The notes below the pieces were generated by a model. It was not told the DNA's origin and searched no databases. It worked only from the letters and a program-made list of their open reading frames with translations. A stretch of 44,128 nucleotides of DNA from a bacterium UBA4637 (GTDB taxonomy: Bacteria > Bacteroidota > Bacteroidia > Bacteroidales > Bacteroidaceae): assembly GCA_002405875.1 (NCBI GenBank), contig DHMR01000030.1, positions 1 through 44,128 on the forward strand, read 5' to 3'. Each line of letters opens with the position of its first letter. Position 1 is the first letter of the stretch. Position numbers and translations under genes: made by a program. Positions 9,581-19,007 of the stretch are shown in pieces.

Positions 9581-10741
9581 ATGGATATCGAAAAAGTAAG
9601 AAGCCGCTTTATCAAGCATTTTGATGGTAAGACAGGTAACATTTATATGTCTCCTGGACGTATTAACCTCATTGGTGAGCACACAGACTACAATGGTGGT
9701 TTTGTATTTCCAGGTGCTGTAGACAAGGGTATCATGGCAGAGATTCGTCCTAACGGCACCAACACTGTCATGCTCTATTCTATCGACTTAAAAGACCGTG
9801 TAGAGTTCAAGGTTGACGATCCTCAGGGCCCTCGTGCATCTTGGGCACGCTATATCTACGGCATTTGCCAAGAGATGAAGGCATTGGGTGTGGATGTCAA
9901 AGGATTCAATGCTGCATTCTATGGAGATGTGCCTCTCGGTGCCGGCATGTCTTCTTCTGCTGCTTTGGAGAGCTGCTTTGCCTTTGCATTGAATGATCTC
10001 TTCGGCGACAACAAGGTTTCTAAGTGGGATCTAGTTTTGGCAGGTCAGGCTACAGAACATAAATATATCGGTGTGAACTGCGGTATCATGGACCAGTTTG
10101 CATCTGTATTTGGCAAAGAAGGTAAGTTGATGCGCCTTGATTGCAACAGCCGCGAGTTTGAGTACTTCCCATTCGAACCTAAGGGCTACAAACTCTGCTT
10201 GGTCAACTCCAAGGTAAAACATGAGTTGGCTGGCTCTCCATACAATGACCGTCGCAACTCCTGCGAGAATGTTGTCAAGCACATCGCAGCTAAGCACCCA
10301 GAGGCTAAGTTCGAGACACTTCGCGACTGTACATGGGAGCAATTGGAAGAGGTTCGTGCTGAAGTTGGCGAAGAGGATTACAGCCGCGCTCACTTCGTTT
10401 TGGGAGAGAAAGACCGCGTATTGGCAGTTTGCGACGCTCTTGAGAAGGGCGACTACGAGACCGTAGGTCAGAAGATGTACGAGACCCACTATGGTTTGAG
10501 TAAGGAATACGAGGTAAGCTGCGAAGAACTTGACTTCTTGAACGATGTTGCCAAAGAAGACGGTGTTACGGGTAGCCGTATCATGGGCGGTGGCTTTGGT
10601 GGCTGCACCATCAACTTGGTAAAGGATGATATCTACGACAACTTCGTGTCAGATGTCAAGGCTAAGTTTGCTGCCAAGTATGGTCACGAGCCAGAAGTTT
10701 ATCCAGTAGTTATCTCAGAAGGCTCCCACAAGGTGTGCTAA
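9581..10741 (+). CDS. galK: Galactokinase
   Basis: A 386-residue GHMP kinase that phosphorylates alpha-D-galactose at C1, the first committed step of the Leloir pathway. The galactokinase signature GRINLIGEHTDYNGGF (26-41), the ATP-binding loop PLGAGMSSSAALE (118-130), the catalytic aspartate in GIMDQF (Asp171) and the third GHMP motif GGGFGGCT near the end are all present. It is the last gene of the galM-permease-galK module. galT and galE are not in the window. A stem-loop with T-run follows 77 bases after the stop. Confidence 0.96.
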   Translation: MDIEKVRSRFIKHFDGKTGNIYMSPGRINLIGEHTDYNGGFVFPGAVDKGIMAEIRPNGTNTVMLYSIDLKDRVEFKVDDPQGPRASWARYIYGICQEMKALGVDVKGFNAAFYGDVPLGAGMSSSAALESCFAFALNDLFGDNKVSKWDLVLAGQATEHKYIGVNCGIMDQFASVFGKEGKLMRLDCNSREFEYFPFEPKGYKLCLVNSKVKHELAGSPYNDRRNSCENVVKHIAAKHPEAKFETLRDCTWEQLEEVRAEVGEEDYSRAHFVLGEKDRVLAVCDALEKGDYETVGQKMYETHYGLSKEYEVSCEELDFLNDVAKEDGVTGSRIMGGGFGGCTINLVKDDIYDNFVSDVKAKFAAKYGHEPEVYPVVISEGSHKVC

Positions 10742-10757
10742 GCCGTATCCAACTTAA

Positions 10758-10806
10758 GACACATATATCATATAAATATGACACATATAATATAAATAGG
10801 TGTCAT
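10758..10806. promoter_or_regulatory. Inverted repeat with TAGGTGT half-site (candidate operator A)
   Basis: ATGACACATA at 10778-10787 and TAGGTGTCAT at 10797-10806 form an inverted repeat with nine of ten positions matching and a 9-base spacer. A further partial half-site (GACACATATA) starts at 10758, giving a repeat of about 22 bases. It resembles the inverted repeat at 14800-14826 in front of araD. It lies upstream of the galK terminator, about 240 bases before the next start codon. A role as AraR operator is inference. Confidence 0.4.
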
Positions 10807-10817
10807 CTATAGTACAA

Positions 10818-10865
10818 ACTCGCAATAGCTAGGAAACATCCATCCTCTATTGCGAGTTTTTCTTT
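10818..10865 (+). terminator. Intrinsic terminator after galK
   Basis: ACTCGCAATAG at 10818-10828 pairs perfectly with CTATTGCGAGT at 10847-10857 and is followed by TTTTCTTTT. It closes the galactose module before the arabinose module starts. Confidence 0.8.
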
Positions 10866-10974
10866 TCTCTTGCAGACAACTTTTCCACAAGGAAATCGCC
10901 CTCCTACTAGCAATTTTTAGCGCATTTTGCACAAATAGTGTTAAAAAGACACTCGAATAGAAAAATAATTAGCC

Positions 10975-10990
10975 AAAACTGATCAGTTTT
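10975..10990. promoter_or_regulatory. Perfect 16-base palindrome upstream of the arabinose module (candidate operator)
   Basis: AAAACTGATCAGTTTT is fully self-complementary and lies 60 bases before the start codon of the first arabinose gene. It covers the region where a -33 element would be for the AT-rich -7-like TAATTTTA at about 11003. The position suits a repressor site; AraR is the obvious candidate but this is not shown. Confidence 0.45.
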
Positions 10991-11049
10991 CAAAAGAAAG
11001 TTGTAATTTTACACCCAAAAGAAATATATAACTAATAATCAACCTAAAA

Positions 11050-12234
11050 ATGAAGAATATAAAAGGTTTATTTTTGGGAGCTGGCTTCATGACAGCCATG
11101 CTTTCAGCATGTGGTTCGAGTGAGAACACAAACCTCACTCAGTCTGGTCTCAATCCTGCGGATTTTGATTCTACAGTCCTAGGCAAGAAAACCGAGTTAG
11201 TAACTCTTAAGAATGCCAGCGGCATGGAAGTTTGCCTCACCAACTACGGTGGTCGTGTCGTCTCCATCTCCGTTCCCAACAAAGAAGGGAAACCTACCGA
11301 TGTCGTACTCGGCTATGACAACATCCACCAATATGCCGACACGCTCAACTCTCCATCAGACTACGGTTCGTCGGTAGGTCGTTACGCCAACCGTATCAAA
11401 GATGCCAAATTGACTTTGGGAGGTTCTGTCTATCAGTTGAAAGCCAACGACAATGGCAACTGTCTCCATGGCGGTGGTGCCACAGGATGGTTGAACCAAG
11501 TATATGACATCACGGAGAAAAATGACTCTTCCGTCACATTTACCATCCATGCAAAAGATGGAGAGAATGGTTTTCCAGGAAATGTAACGGCAACAGCTAC
11601 CTATACTGTAAAGAGCAATAACACACTCGACATCGTATTCGGTGCGACGACAGACAAGGAGACCGTCATCAACATGACCAACCATAGTTACTTCAACTTG
11701 AATGGCGACCCATCTCAAGAAGGATTTAACCAAATCATGTATATCAATGCCGACAAGTTCACCCCATCCGACAAACTTTACATTCCAACAGGTGAAATCA
11801 AGGATGTGACAGGTACACCAATGGACTTCCGTACGCCTACAGAAATCGGCAAAAAAGTGGATTACAACTTTGACCAAATCAAGAATGCCACAGGGTACGA
11901 CCACAACTGGTGCCTGAACACTTACAAGAATGGCAAGGGTGACGACCAAACCGTTTGTGCTAGCCTCTACTCACCGAAGAGTGGCATCTTGCTCGAAGTA
12001 TATACCAATGAGCCAGGCATCCAAGTTTACACAGGCAACTTCCAAGGCACAGGTATTGCTTGCAAACATGGCATCAAATATCCAAAGCATGTAAGTGTTT
12101 GTTTCGAAAGCCAGAAATATCCAGACTCTCCTACCAAGATTGCCCAAGGTGTGAAGGGATGGACCGATGCCACCTTAAAACCTGGCGAGAAGTATTACTC
12201 GCATCTCGCATACAAGTTTAGCGTGAAGAAATAA
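11050..12234 (+). CDS. Aldose 1-epimerase, exported lipoprotein
   Basis: The 394-residue protein starts with a lipoprotein signal (MKNIKGLFLGAGFMTAMLSAC) with Cys21 in a lipobox, so it should be membrane anchored outside the cytoplasm. Mature motifs are those of galactose mutarotase: GRYANRI, NCLHGGG (His140), MTNHSYF (His212) and TNEPGIQVYTGN (Glu321). It is the first gene of the arabinose module, 39 bases before the sodium/solute symporter. In Bacteroides thetaiotaomicron a mutarotase gene holds the same place in the arabinose operon. The likely job is to supply the transported anomer of arabinose in the periplasm; other aldoses are possible. Confidence 0.9.
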   Translation: MKNIKGLFLGAGFMTAMLSACGSSENTNLTQSGLNPADFDSTVLGKKTELVTLKNASGMEVCLTNYGGRVVSISVPNKEGKPTDVVLGYDNIHQYADTLNSPSDYGSSVGRYANRIKDAKLTLGGSVYQLKANDNGNCLHGGGATGWLNQVYDITEKNDSSVTFTIHAKDGENGFPGNVTATATYTVKSNNTLDIVFGATTDKETVINMTNHSYFNLNGDPSQEGFNQIMYINADKFTPSDKLYIPTGEIKDVTGTPMDFRTPTEIGKKVDYNFDQIKNATGYDHNWCLNTYKNGKGDDQTVCASLYSPKSGILLEVYTNEPGIQVYTGNFQGTGIACKHGIKYPKHVSVCFESQKYPDSPTKIAQGVKGWTDATLKPGEKYYSHLAYKFSVKK

Positions 12235-12273
12235 CAATCAAAAATAAACAATCTAACAAAGTAAAAAGAAATT

Positions 12274-13998
12274 ATGAATTGGAATTCAACAGAATTCGTA
12301 TGGCTTGACTGGGCAGTACTCGCCATTGGCGTAATTGGCGTGATATGTGCCGTATGGCATGCGATAGTCAAGGACAGAAAGGCCCAGAAGGGCGAAGACT
12401 CCTCAGCTTACCTTTTCGGTAAGGGTGAGCCTTGGTATGTAATTGGTATGGCCATCTTTGCTGCCAACATTGGTTCCGAGCACCTTGTCGGCTTGGCTGG
12501 TACTGGAGCCAAGAGTGGTGTCGGTATGGCACACTGGGAGATGCAAGGTTGGATGATTCTCATCTTGGGATGGTTGTTCGTACCTTTCTATCAGTTGCTC
12601 ATCAACAAATTGGGTAAGATTATCACCATGCCTGACTTTTTGAAGTTCCGCTACACCCAGCGCACAGGCTCATGGCTTTCCATTATCACCCTCGTGGCTT
12701 ACATCCTCACCAAGGTAAGCGTGACGGCCCTGACTGGTGGTATCTTCTTCGAATATCTTTGGGGCTTGAACTTCTGGGTAGGTGCCATTGGCTTGATTAT
12801 CCTCACCACCATCTTTACCGTATTCGGCGGCATGAAGGGTGTGATGACACTTTCTACCATTCAGACCCCAATTTTGGTCATTGGTTCATTCTTGGTACTC
12901 TTTCTCGGACTTTCCACCCTCGGTGGTGGTAGCATTTCTGCAGGTTGGACCGACATGATGGACTACTGCAGCAAGTTGAACAACGGTTATGGTACCACCC
13001 ACATGTTCCACTGGGAAGCAGGCGACTCTATGTATCAGGAGTATCCAGGATTCGTGGTATTCCTTGGCGCAACCATCATTGGTTTCTGGTATTGGTGCAC
13101 CGACCAGCACATCGTTCAGCGTGTACTCGGTCAGGTACCAGGCGAGAAGAATGAAGTAGTCATGAAGCGTGCACGTCGTGGTACGATTGCAGCAGGTTTC
13201 TTCAAGGTTCTCCCTTGCTTCATGTTCTTGATTCCAGGTATGATTGCTGCAGCTTTGGCTCAGAAGGGTACCATCACCATGAACAATACCGATGCTGCAT
13301 TTGCCATCATGGTAAAGAGCGTACTTCCTGCTGGTATCAAGGGTATCGTGACCATCGGTTTCATCTGCGCACTCGTTGCATCTTTGGCAGCCTTCTTTAA
13401 TAGTTGCGCTACCCTCTTCACCGAGGACTTCTACAAACCGCTCAAGAAAGGAATGTCTGAGGCACACTACGTACTCGTAGGTCGTATAGCAACAGTCGTT
13501 GTCGTCATCCTCGGTTTTGCCTGGTTGCCTATCATGATGAAGATGGACACTTTGTACAACTATCTCCAGGGTATCCAGTCACTATTGGCTCCAACGATGG
13601 TTGCTGTATTTGCCATGGGTATTTTCTCCAAGAAGATTACCCCTAAGGCTGGTGAATACACCATGATTTTTGGCTTCCTCATCGGTATGGTTCGCCTCGT
13701 GACCAACGTTATAACAGACACAGGTAAAGCTACGATGGATGGTGCTTTCTGGCACTATACAGAATGGTTCTGGCAGACCAACTGGCTGGTATTCGAGTGC
13801 TGGTTGCTCGTATTCCTCCTCATCTTCATGGTCGTAGTAAGCTGTTTCACTCCTGCCCCAAGCAAGGAACAGGTAGAGGCAATCACCTTCACCAAGGACT
13901 TCAAGAAATCCATCCGGGCAAGCTGGGATTGGTTTGATATCGTCGGCACGCTTGTGGTCGTTGGTCTCTGTGCAGCATTCTATGCTTACTTCTGGTAA
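12274..13998 (+). CDS. Sodium/solute symporter (SSS family), probable arabinose transporter
   Basis: A 574-residue membrane protein with about fourteen hydrophobic segments. The NIGSEHLVGLAGTGAKSG segment near residue 65 matches the sugar-binding region of vSGLT-type symporters (NISAEQFIGMSG in vSGLT), and WYWCTDQHIVQRVLG in the middle is an SSS hallmark. The family couples Na+ entry to uptake of sugars or other solutes. Placement between a mutarotase and the arabinose regulator and enzymes points to L-arabinose, as in the equivalent Bacteroides operon. The substrate is inferred from context. Confidence 0.88.
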   Translation: MNWNSTEFVWLDWAVLAIGVIGVICAVWHAIVKDRKAQKGEDSSAYLFGKGEPWYVIGMAIFAANIGSEHLVGLAGTGAKSGVGMAHWEMQGWMILILGWLFVPFYQLLINKLGKIITMPDFLKFRYTQRTGSWLSIITLVAYILTKVSVTALTGGIFFEYLWGLNFWVGAIGLIILTTIFTVFGGMKGVMTLSTIQTPILVIGSFLVLFLGLSTLGGGSISAGWTDMMDYCSKLNNGYGTTHMFHWEAGDSMYQEYPGFVVFLGATIIGFWYWCTDQHIVQRVLGQVPGEKNEVVMKRARRGTIAAGFFKVLPCFMFLIPGMIAAALAQKGTITMNNTDAAFAIMVKSVLPAGIKGIVTIGFICALVASLAAFFNSCATLFTEDFYKPLKKGMSEAHYVLVGRIATVVVVILGFAWLPIMMKMDTLYNYLQGIQSLLAPTMVAVFAMGIFSKKITPKAGEYTMIFGFLIGMVRLVTNVITDTGKATMDGAFWHYTEWFWQTNWLVFECWLLVFLLIFMVVVSCFTPAPSKEQVEAITFTKDFKKSIRASWDWFDIVGTLVVVGLCAAFYAYFW

Positions 13999-14118
13999 TA
14001 TATAATAAACCATAAAAGGAAACTTGTATCTCTGGGCATTGCTTAGGGATGCAGTTTTCTCCCATACGCACTAAGAGAAAAGGAACAAAATATCTTCCAT
14101 CATCAAATAAAAAAGACA

Positions 14119-14799
14119 ATGACACAATTTTATAATGAACATACCAAAGTCTTCGTTTCTGTAGACTGTATCATCTTCGGTTTTAATGGCAATCAATTAC
14201 AAGTCCTCATCGGAAAACGCCAAATGGATCCAGGTCGTGGAGAATGGTCTCTTTATGGCGGCTTTGTAGGGGCAGAAGAAAGTCTTGAAGATGCTGCCAA
14301 TCGTGTCATTCTAGAATTAACAGGTATGAAGGGATTATACATTCGTCAAGTGGGTGCATTCGGTCGAATCGATCGTGACCCAGGTGAACGTGTCATCTCC
14401 ATCGCCTACTGCGCTCTTATCAATGTGAAAGACTATGATGATAAACTTAGAATCCAGCATGGGCTGGAATGGGTAACTCTCAATGAACTTCCACATCTCT
14501 ATTCCGACCACAACCAAATGATTTGCAATGCCATTTCACAAATACGTCGACGTATCAATACTGAGCCTCTCAGTTTCAAGTTGCTTCCAGACCTCTTTAC
14601 CTTGACACAACTACAACATGTTTTCGAAGCCGTCATGGGTGAGGAAATAGACAAGCGCAACTTCCGTAAGCGCATCAAGGACATCGATTTCATAGAAAAA
14701 ACAGAACTCATAGACAAGGTGACTTCCAAGAGAGGCGCAGCCCTCTACCGCTTCAACAAAAAAGCTTATGAGGAAGATCCATCTTTCAACTTAAAATAA
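14119..14799 (+). CDS. araR: Nudix-domain transcriptional regulator AraR (NrtR/AraR type)
   Basis: The 226-residue protein joins an N-terminal Nudix fold (about 8-135) to a C-terminal winged helix (about 140-226). The Nudix box is visible at 48-70 but changed: in the pattern GX5EX7REUXEEXGU the first glutamate after Arg62 is Val63 and the second of the EE pair is Leu67, so hydrolysis should be lost and the domain would serve as a ligand sensor. The wing region has the KRGAALYRFNKKAYEEDP tail seen in this family. In Bacteroides a protein of this type represses the arabinose genes and responds to L-arabinose. It is encoded within the cluster it would control. Confidence 0.85.
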   Translation: MTQFYNEHTKVFVSVDCIIFGFNGNQLQVLIGKRQMDPGRGEWSLYGGFVGAEESLEDAANRVILELTGMKGLYIRQVGAFGRIDRDPGERVISIAYCALINVKDYDDKLRIQHGLEWVTLNELPHLYSDHNQMICNAISQIRRRINTEPLSFKLLPDLFTLTQLQHVFEAVMGEEIDKRNFRKRIKDIDFIEKTELIDKVTSKRGAALYRFNKKAYEEDPSFNLK

Positions 14800-14826
14800 A
14801 ATATACCTATATTAATTAGGTGTATT
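14800..14826. promoter_or_regulatory. Inverted repeat upstream of araD (candidate operator B)
   Basis: AATATACCTA at 14800-14809 and TAGGTGTATT at 14817-14826 are inverted repeats with nine of ten positions matching and a 7-base spacer. The half-site ACACCTA is shared with the inverted repeat at 10778-10806. It lies directly after araR and about 100 bases before araD, in a 127-base gap. It may be an AraR site, a transcription stem-loop, or both. Confidence 0.45.
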
Positions 14827-14926
14827 GTCAAATCAAACAGAAATAACGGAGGTTGATGGCTCCCTAAAGAAAAGAGCCCAAGACCCATTATATATAGAAA
14901 ATAATCAACTTAAAACATTCAATATT

Positions 14927-15628
14927 ATGTTAGAAGAATTAAAAGAAAAAGTGTTCAAGGCAAACCTTGACCTTGTAAAGCATAACCTCGTGCTCTTCAC
15001 TTGGGGCAATGTAAGTGCTATCGATCGCGAAAAAGGTCTTGTAGTCATCAAGCCTTCAGGTGTCAGTTACGACACTATGAAAGCAAGCGACATGGTCGTA
15101 GTTGACTTGCAAACAGGCAAGGTGGTAGAAGGCGACTTGAATCCTTCCTCCGATACTCCTACCCATTTGGTGCTTTATCGTGCCTTCCCTGAGTTGGGCG
15201 GCGTGGTTCACACACACTCCACATACGCTACAGCATGGGCACAGGCTGGCAAGGACATTCCAAATATCGGAACAACTCATGCCGACTACTTCCACGATAG
15301 CATTCCTTGCACAGACGACATGACAGAGGACATGATGGCTGAGTATGAGTACAACACAGGTGTTGTCATCGTCGATCGCTTCAAGAAAGACAACATCAAC
15401 CCTGTTCACACACCAGGAGTTTTGGTCAAGAACCATGGTCCTTTCACTTGGGGCAAGGACGCTGACGAGGCAGTCTACCACGCAGTAGTAGCAGAGCAAG
15501 TGGCCAAAATGGCATTTGTTTCTTTTTGCGTGAACCCAAACACCTCCATGAACCCACTTCTCGTAGAGAAGCACTTCAGCCGCAAGCATGGTCCTAATGC
15601 ATACTATGGCCAGAAGAAAAAGAAGTAA
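14927..15628 (+). CDS. araD: L-ribulose-5-phosphate 4-epimerase
   Basis: A class II aldolase-fold enzyme of 233 residues, close to the usual 231. It converts L-ribulose-5-phosphate to D-xylulose-5-phosphate. The zinc ligands and catalytic acid known for the E. coli enzyme are visible: Asp76 in SSDTPTH, His95 and His97 in HTHSTY, and His170 in KNHGPF. I start it at ATG 14927 ([10 protein letters not shown]), which matches family N-termini. The frame is open upstream to a TTG at 14825, but that would begin inside the inverted repeat and add an unconserved tail. Followed by araA after 62 bases. Confidence 0.94.
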   Translation: MLEELKEKVFKANLDLVKHNLVLFTWGNVSAIDREKGLVVIKPSGVSYDTMKASDMVVVDLQTGKVVEGDLNPSSDTPTHLVLYRAFPELGGVVHTHSTYATAWAQAGKDIPNIGTTHADYFHDSIPCTDDMTEDMMAEYEYNTGVVIVDRFKKDNINPVHTPGVLVKNHGPFTWGKDADEAVYHAVVAEQVAKMAFVSFCVNPNTSMNPLLVEKHFSRKHGPNAYYGQKKKK

Positions 15629-15690
15629 TTCTTAAAATTACAACTAGGAATACAACAACAAAATAACTAACAATATAAACAACAACAATC

Positions 15691-17232
15691 ATGATTAAAG
15701 CATTTGAAAATTCTGAAATTTGGTTTGTAACTGGTGCACAACTTCTTTACGGAGGTGAAACCGTAAAAATCGTTGACGGACACTCTAAGGATATGGTAGA
15801 CGGTCTCAACAACAGTGGCATCATCCCTGTGAAAATCGTTTACAAAGGCACAGCTAACTCTTCTGCAGAAGTAGAAGCTGTCATGAAGGCAGCCAACAAT
15901 GATGACAAGTGTGTAGGTATCATCACATGGATGCACACTTTCTCACCAGCCAAGATGTGGATCAAGGGCTTGCAGGCTCTCCAGAAGCCTCTCCTCCACT
16001 TCCACACACAATATAACGCTGAACTTCCATGGAAGGACATCGACATGGACTTCATGAACCTCAACCAGTCAGCTCACGGTGACATTGAGTTCGGTCACAT
16101 CTGCACTCGTATGCGTATCCCTAGAAAGGTAGTCGTAGGCTATTGGAAGAGCGAGGAAGCTCAGAAGCAGATTGCCACATGGGCACGTGTAGCTGCAGCT
16201 GTAGCTGATGCTCACAATGTACGTTGCTTGATGTTCGGTATGAACATGAACAATGTAGCCGTTACCGATGGCGACCGTGTTGAGTTCGAGCAGCGCTTGG
16301 GCTACCACGTAGATTACTACCCAGTATCTTCTTTGATGGAGTACTTCAAGAAGGTGACCGACGAGGAGGCTGATGCTCTCGTAGAGGAGTACAAGAAGGA
16401 ATACACCATCAAGATCGACGAGAGTGGCGAGGAAGTATATTGGGAGAAGGTGAAGAACTCCGCAAAGGCTGAGATTGCTCTTCGTCGTGTATTGAAGGAC
16501 GAGGGTGCCATCGCATTCACCACCAACTTCGACGACCTCGGCGATGCTGATGTCAACGATCCTAACTTCGTAGGTTTCGACCAGATTCCTGGCTTGGCTT
16601 CACAGCGTTTGATGGCTGAGGGATATGGTTTCGGTGCTGAGGGCGACTGGAAGACAGCTTGTCTCTATCGCACACTCTGGGTAATGAACCAGGGCTTGGA
16701 GAAAGGTTGCTCATTCTTGGAGGACTACACACTCAACTTCGCAGAAGATCGCACATCCAGTCTTCAGAGCCACATGTTGGAGGTTTGCCCACTCATCGCA
16801 AGCGACAAGCCAAAGTTGGAGGTTCACTTCCTCGGTATCGGTATCCGCAAGTCTCAGACCGCTCGTCTTGTGTTCACATCAAAGACTGGCAAGGGTATCA
16901 AGGCAACCGTAGTAGACCTCGGCAACCGCTTCCGCCTTATCGCTAGCGAAGTAGAGTGCATCGAACCACAAAAGATGCCTAAGTTGCCAGTAGCTTCAGC
17001 CCTCTGGGTACCACAGCCTTCATTCGAAGTAGGCGCTGGTGCATGGATTCTCGCCGGTGGTACACACCACAGTGCATTCTCTTACGACATCACAGCAGAT
17101 TACTGGGAGGACTTCTGCGAGATGCTGGGTATTGAGTTCGTCAACATCGACAAGAACACTGAGCTCCGCAGCTTCAAGCAGCAGCTCCGCAACAACGAGA
17201 TTTACTACATGCTCAACAAGGCACTCAAGTAA
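15691..17232 (+). CDS. araA: L-arabinose isomerase
   Basis: The 513-residue protein is full length for AraA, which converts L-arabinose to L-ribulose using Mn2+. It begins with the typical IWFVTGAQLLYG segment and contains WMHTFSPAKMWI, PLLHFHTQYNAELPW and, near the end, ILAGGTHHSAFSYD, all conserved in the family. It sits in the order araD-araA-araB. Base composition and codon use look like the flanking genes. Confidence 0.97.
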   Translation: MIKAFENSEIWFVTGAQLLYGGETVKIVDGHSKDMVDGLNNSGIIPVKIVYKGTANSSAEVEAVMKAANNDDKCVGIITWMHTFSPAKMWIKGLQALQKPLLHFHTQYNAELPWKDIDMDFMNLNQSAHGDIEFGHICTRMRIPRKVVVGYWKSEEAQKQIATWARVAAAVADAHNVRCLMFGMNMNNVAVTDGDRVEFEQRLGYHVDYYPVSSLMEYFKKVTDEEADALVEEYKKEYTIKIDESGEEVYWEKVKNSAKAEIALRRVLKDEGAIAFTTNFDDLGDADVNDPNFVGFDQIPGLASQRLMAEGYGFGAEGDWKTACLYRTLWVMNQGLEKGCSFLEDYTLNFAEDRTSSLQSHMLEVCPLIASDKPKLEVHFLGIGIRKSQTARLVFTSKTGKGIKATVVDLGNRFRLIASEVECIEPQKMPKLPVASALWVPQPSFEVGAGAWILAGGTHHSAFSYDITADYWEDFCEMLGIEFVNIDKNTELRSFKQQLRNNEIYYMLNKALK

Positions 17233-17241
17233 TATTTATAA

Positions 17242-17334
17242 GTGAAGAACGAAGGGTGAAGAGTGAAGAATTCTCTTGTTGTATCCTAAAATATAATATA
17301 AGTGGAGTGAGATTCTTTGCTCTTAGCTCTTCAC
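17242..17334. repeat. Seven-base repeats forming an inverted pair between araA and araB
   Basis: The 117-base gap holds four consecutive heptamers, GTGAAGA, ACGAAGG, GTGAAGA, GTGAAGA (17242-17269). A partly complementary heptamer pair, TCTTAGC then TCTTCAC, ends at 17334. The two sets could form a long stem around an AT-rich loop. No promoter of the TAnnTTTG type is visible in the gap. Similar short repeats occur between genes in Bacteroidota; function unknown. Confidence 0.5.
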
Positions 17335-17349
17335 AATAACCAAAAAATT

Positions 17350-18945
17350 ATGAGTAACGCAAAACAAACAATCGAGACTGGCAAGGCTATCTTAGGCATT
17401 GAGTTCGGCTCAACCCGAATCAAAGCCGTCTTGATTGATACAAATAATGCCCCTATCGCACAGGGCAGCCATGAATGGGAGAACCAATTGGTGGATGGCC
17501 TTTGGACCTATAGCATCGAAGCTATCTGGGCAGGCCTACAGGATTGTTATGCAGACCTCTGTAAGAATGTGAAGGCAGAATACGGATGTGACATCAAACA
17601 ATTGGCAGCCATCGGCATCTCTGCCATGATGCACGGCTATATGACATTCGACAAGGGCCAGCAGATTTTGGTACCTTTCCGTACCTGGCGTAACACCAAT
17701 ACAGCCAAGGCTGCAGCAGAGCTATCAGAGCTCTTCCACTTCAATATCCCATTGCGTTGGAGTATCTCCCACGTATACCAAGCCATTCTGAATGGTGAAG
17801 AGCATGTAGGCAAGATAGACTACTTGACCACACTCGCAGGTTACATCCACTGGCAGTTGACAGGCAAGAAGGTTTTGGGTGTAGGCGATGCATCCGGCAT
17901 GCTTCCTATCGACTCCAACACCAACAACTACGATGCTGAGATGGTTGCTAAGTTCGACAAGCTCATTGAGCCTAGGAACCTCGGTTGGAAGATTCTCGAC
18001 ATTCTCCCACAAGTTTTGAATGCAGGCGAGGACGCTGGCATCTTGACTGAAGAAGGTGCCAAGAAACTTGATCCTTCCGGTACTCTTCAGGCAGGCGCAC
18101 CACTCTGTCCTCCAGAGGGTGATGCTGGTACTGGCATGGTCGCCACCAACGCTGTTCGCCAACGCACAGGTAATGTCAGTGCAGGTACATCTTCTTTCTC
18201 CATGATTGTATTGGAGAAGGCCTTGAGTAAACCTTACGAAGTCATCGACATGGTGACAACGCCAGACGGAAGTCCAGTGGCCATGGTACACTGCAACAAC
18301 TGTACTTCCGACCTCAATGCTTGGGTAAATCTCTTCAAGGAATATCAACAACTACTTGGTGTCAAGGTAGATATGAATGAAGTGTTCGGCAAGCTCTACA
18401 ACCACGCCTTGGAGGGTGACGCTGACTGCGGTGGCTTGATTGCATACAATTACATTTCTGGTGAACCAGTTACGGGTTTGGCTGAAGGTCGCCCTATGTT
18501 TGTTCGTTCAGCAAACGACAAGTTCAATCTCGCCAACTTCATGCGTGCCAACCTCTATGCATCAGTTGCCGTGTTGAAGATAGGCAACGACGTTTTGTTC
18601 AAGGATGAGAAAGTACAGGTGGATCGCATCACAGGACATGGCGGTTTGTTTAAGACCAAAGGTGTAGGTCAACGTATCCTTGCAGCAGCCATCAACTCCC
18701 CTATCTCCGTCATGGAGACTGCTGGCGAAGGTGGTGCTTGGGGTATTGCCTTGCTTGCTGGCTATCTCGTGAACAACGAGCAGAAGTTGAGTCTTGCCGA
18801 CTACCTCGACAAGAAGGTATTCGCAGGCAATACAGGAGTAGAGATAGCTCCAACAGCCGAGGACGTTGCAGGGTTCGATGCCTATATCGAAACTTACAAA
18901 GCAGGTCTTGCCATCGAACAGGCAGCCGTAGCCAACAAGAAATAA
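17350..18945 (+). CDS. araB: FGGY-family sugar kinase, probable ribulokinase
   Basis: A 531-residue kinase of the FGGY/hexokinase fold. The phosphate-1 loop is [15 protein letters not shown] (about 14-28). The sugar-binding region includes [10 protein letters not shown] and RTWRNTNT, and the C-terminal part has [11 protein letters not shown]. It should phosphorylate L-ribulose to L-ribulose-5-phosphate. It belongs to the Bacteroides-type kinases in arabinose clusters, which differ in sequence from E. coli AraB; the assignment rests on context with araA and araD. I start it at ATG 17350 (MSNAKQTIE) and not at an upstream TTG. Confidence 0.88.
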   Translation: MSNAKQTIETGKAILGIEFGSTRIKAVLIDTNNAPIAQGSHEWENQLVDGLWTYSIEAIWAGLQDCYADLCKNVKAEYGCDIKQLAAIGISAMMHGYMTFDKGQQILVPFRTWRNTNTAKAAAELSELFHFNIPLRWSISHVYQAILNGEEHVGKIDYLTTLAGYIHWQLTGKKVLGVGDASGMLPIDSNTNNYDAEMVAKFDKLIEPRNLGWKILDILPQVLNAGEDAGILTEEGAKKLDPSGTLQAGAPLCPPEGDAGTGMVATNAVRQRTGNVSAGTSSFSMIVLEKALSKPYEVIDMVTTPDGSPVAMVHCNNCTSDLNAWVNLFKEYQQLLGVKVDMNEVFGKLYNHALEGDADCGGLIAYNYISGEPVTGLAEGRPMFVRSANDKFNLANFMRANLYASVAVLKIGNDVLFKDEKVQVDRITGHGGLFKTKGVGQRILAAAINSPISVMETAGEGGAWGIALLAGYLVNNEQKLSLADYLDKKVFAGNTGVEIAPTAEDVAGFDAYIETYKAGLAIEQAAVANKK

Positions 18946-19007
18946 ACCTATTTTTCTGTTAAACATAGATTCATTAGAATTAGACAGAAAAAACTGCAAA
19001 AAAATAT

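Noticed and set aside
14825..14926. N-terminal extension of araD from a TTG codon
   Set aside because: The TTG is at the edge of the inverted repeat and the added residues do not fit AraD; ATG 14927 gives the usual length.
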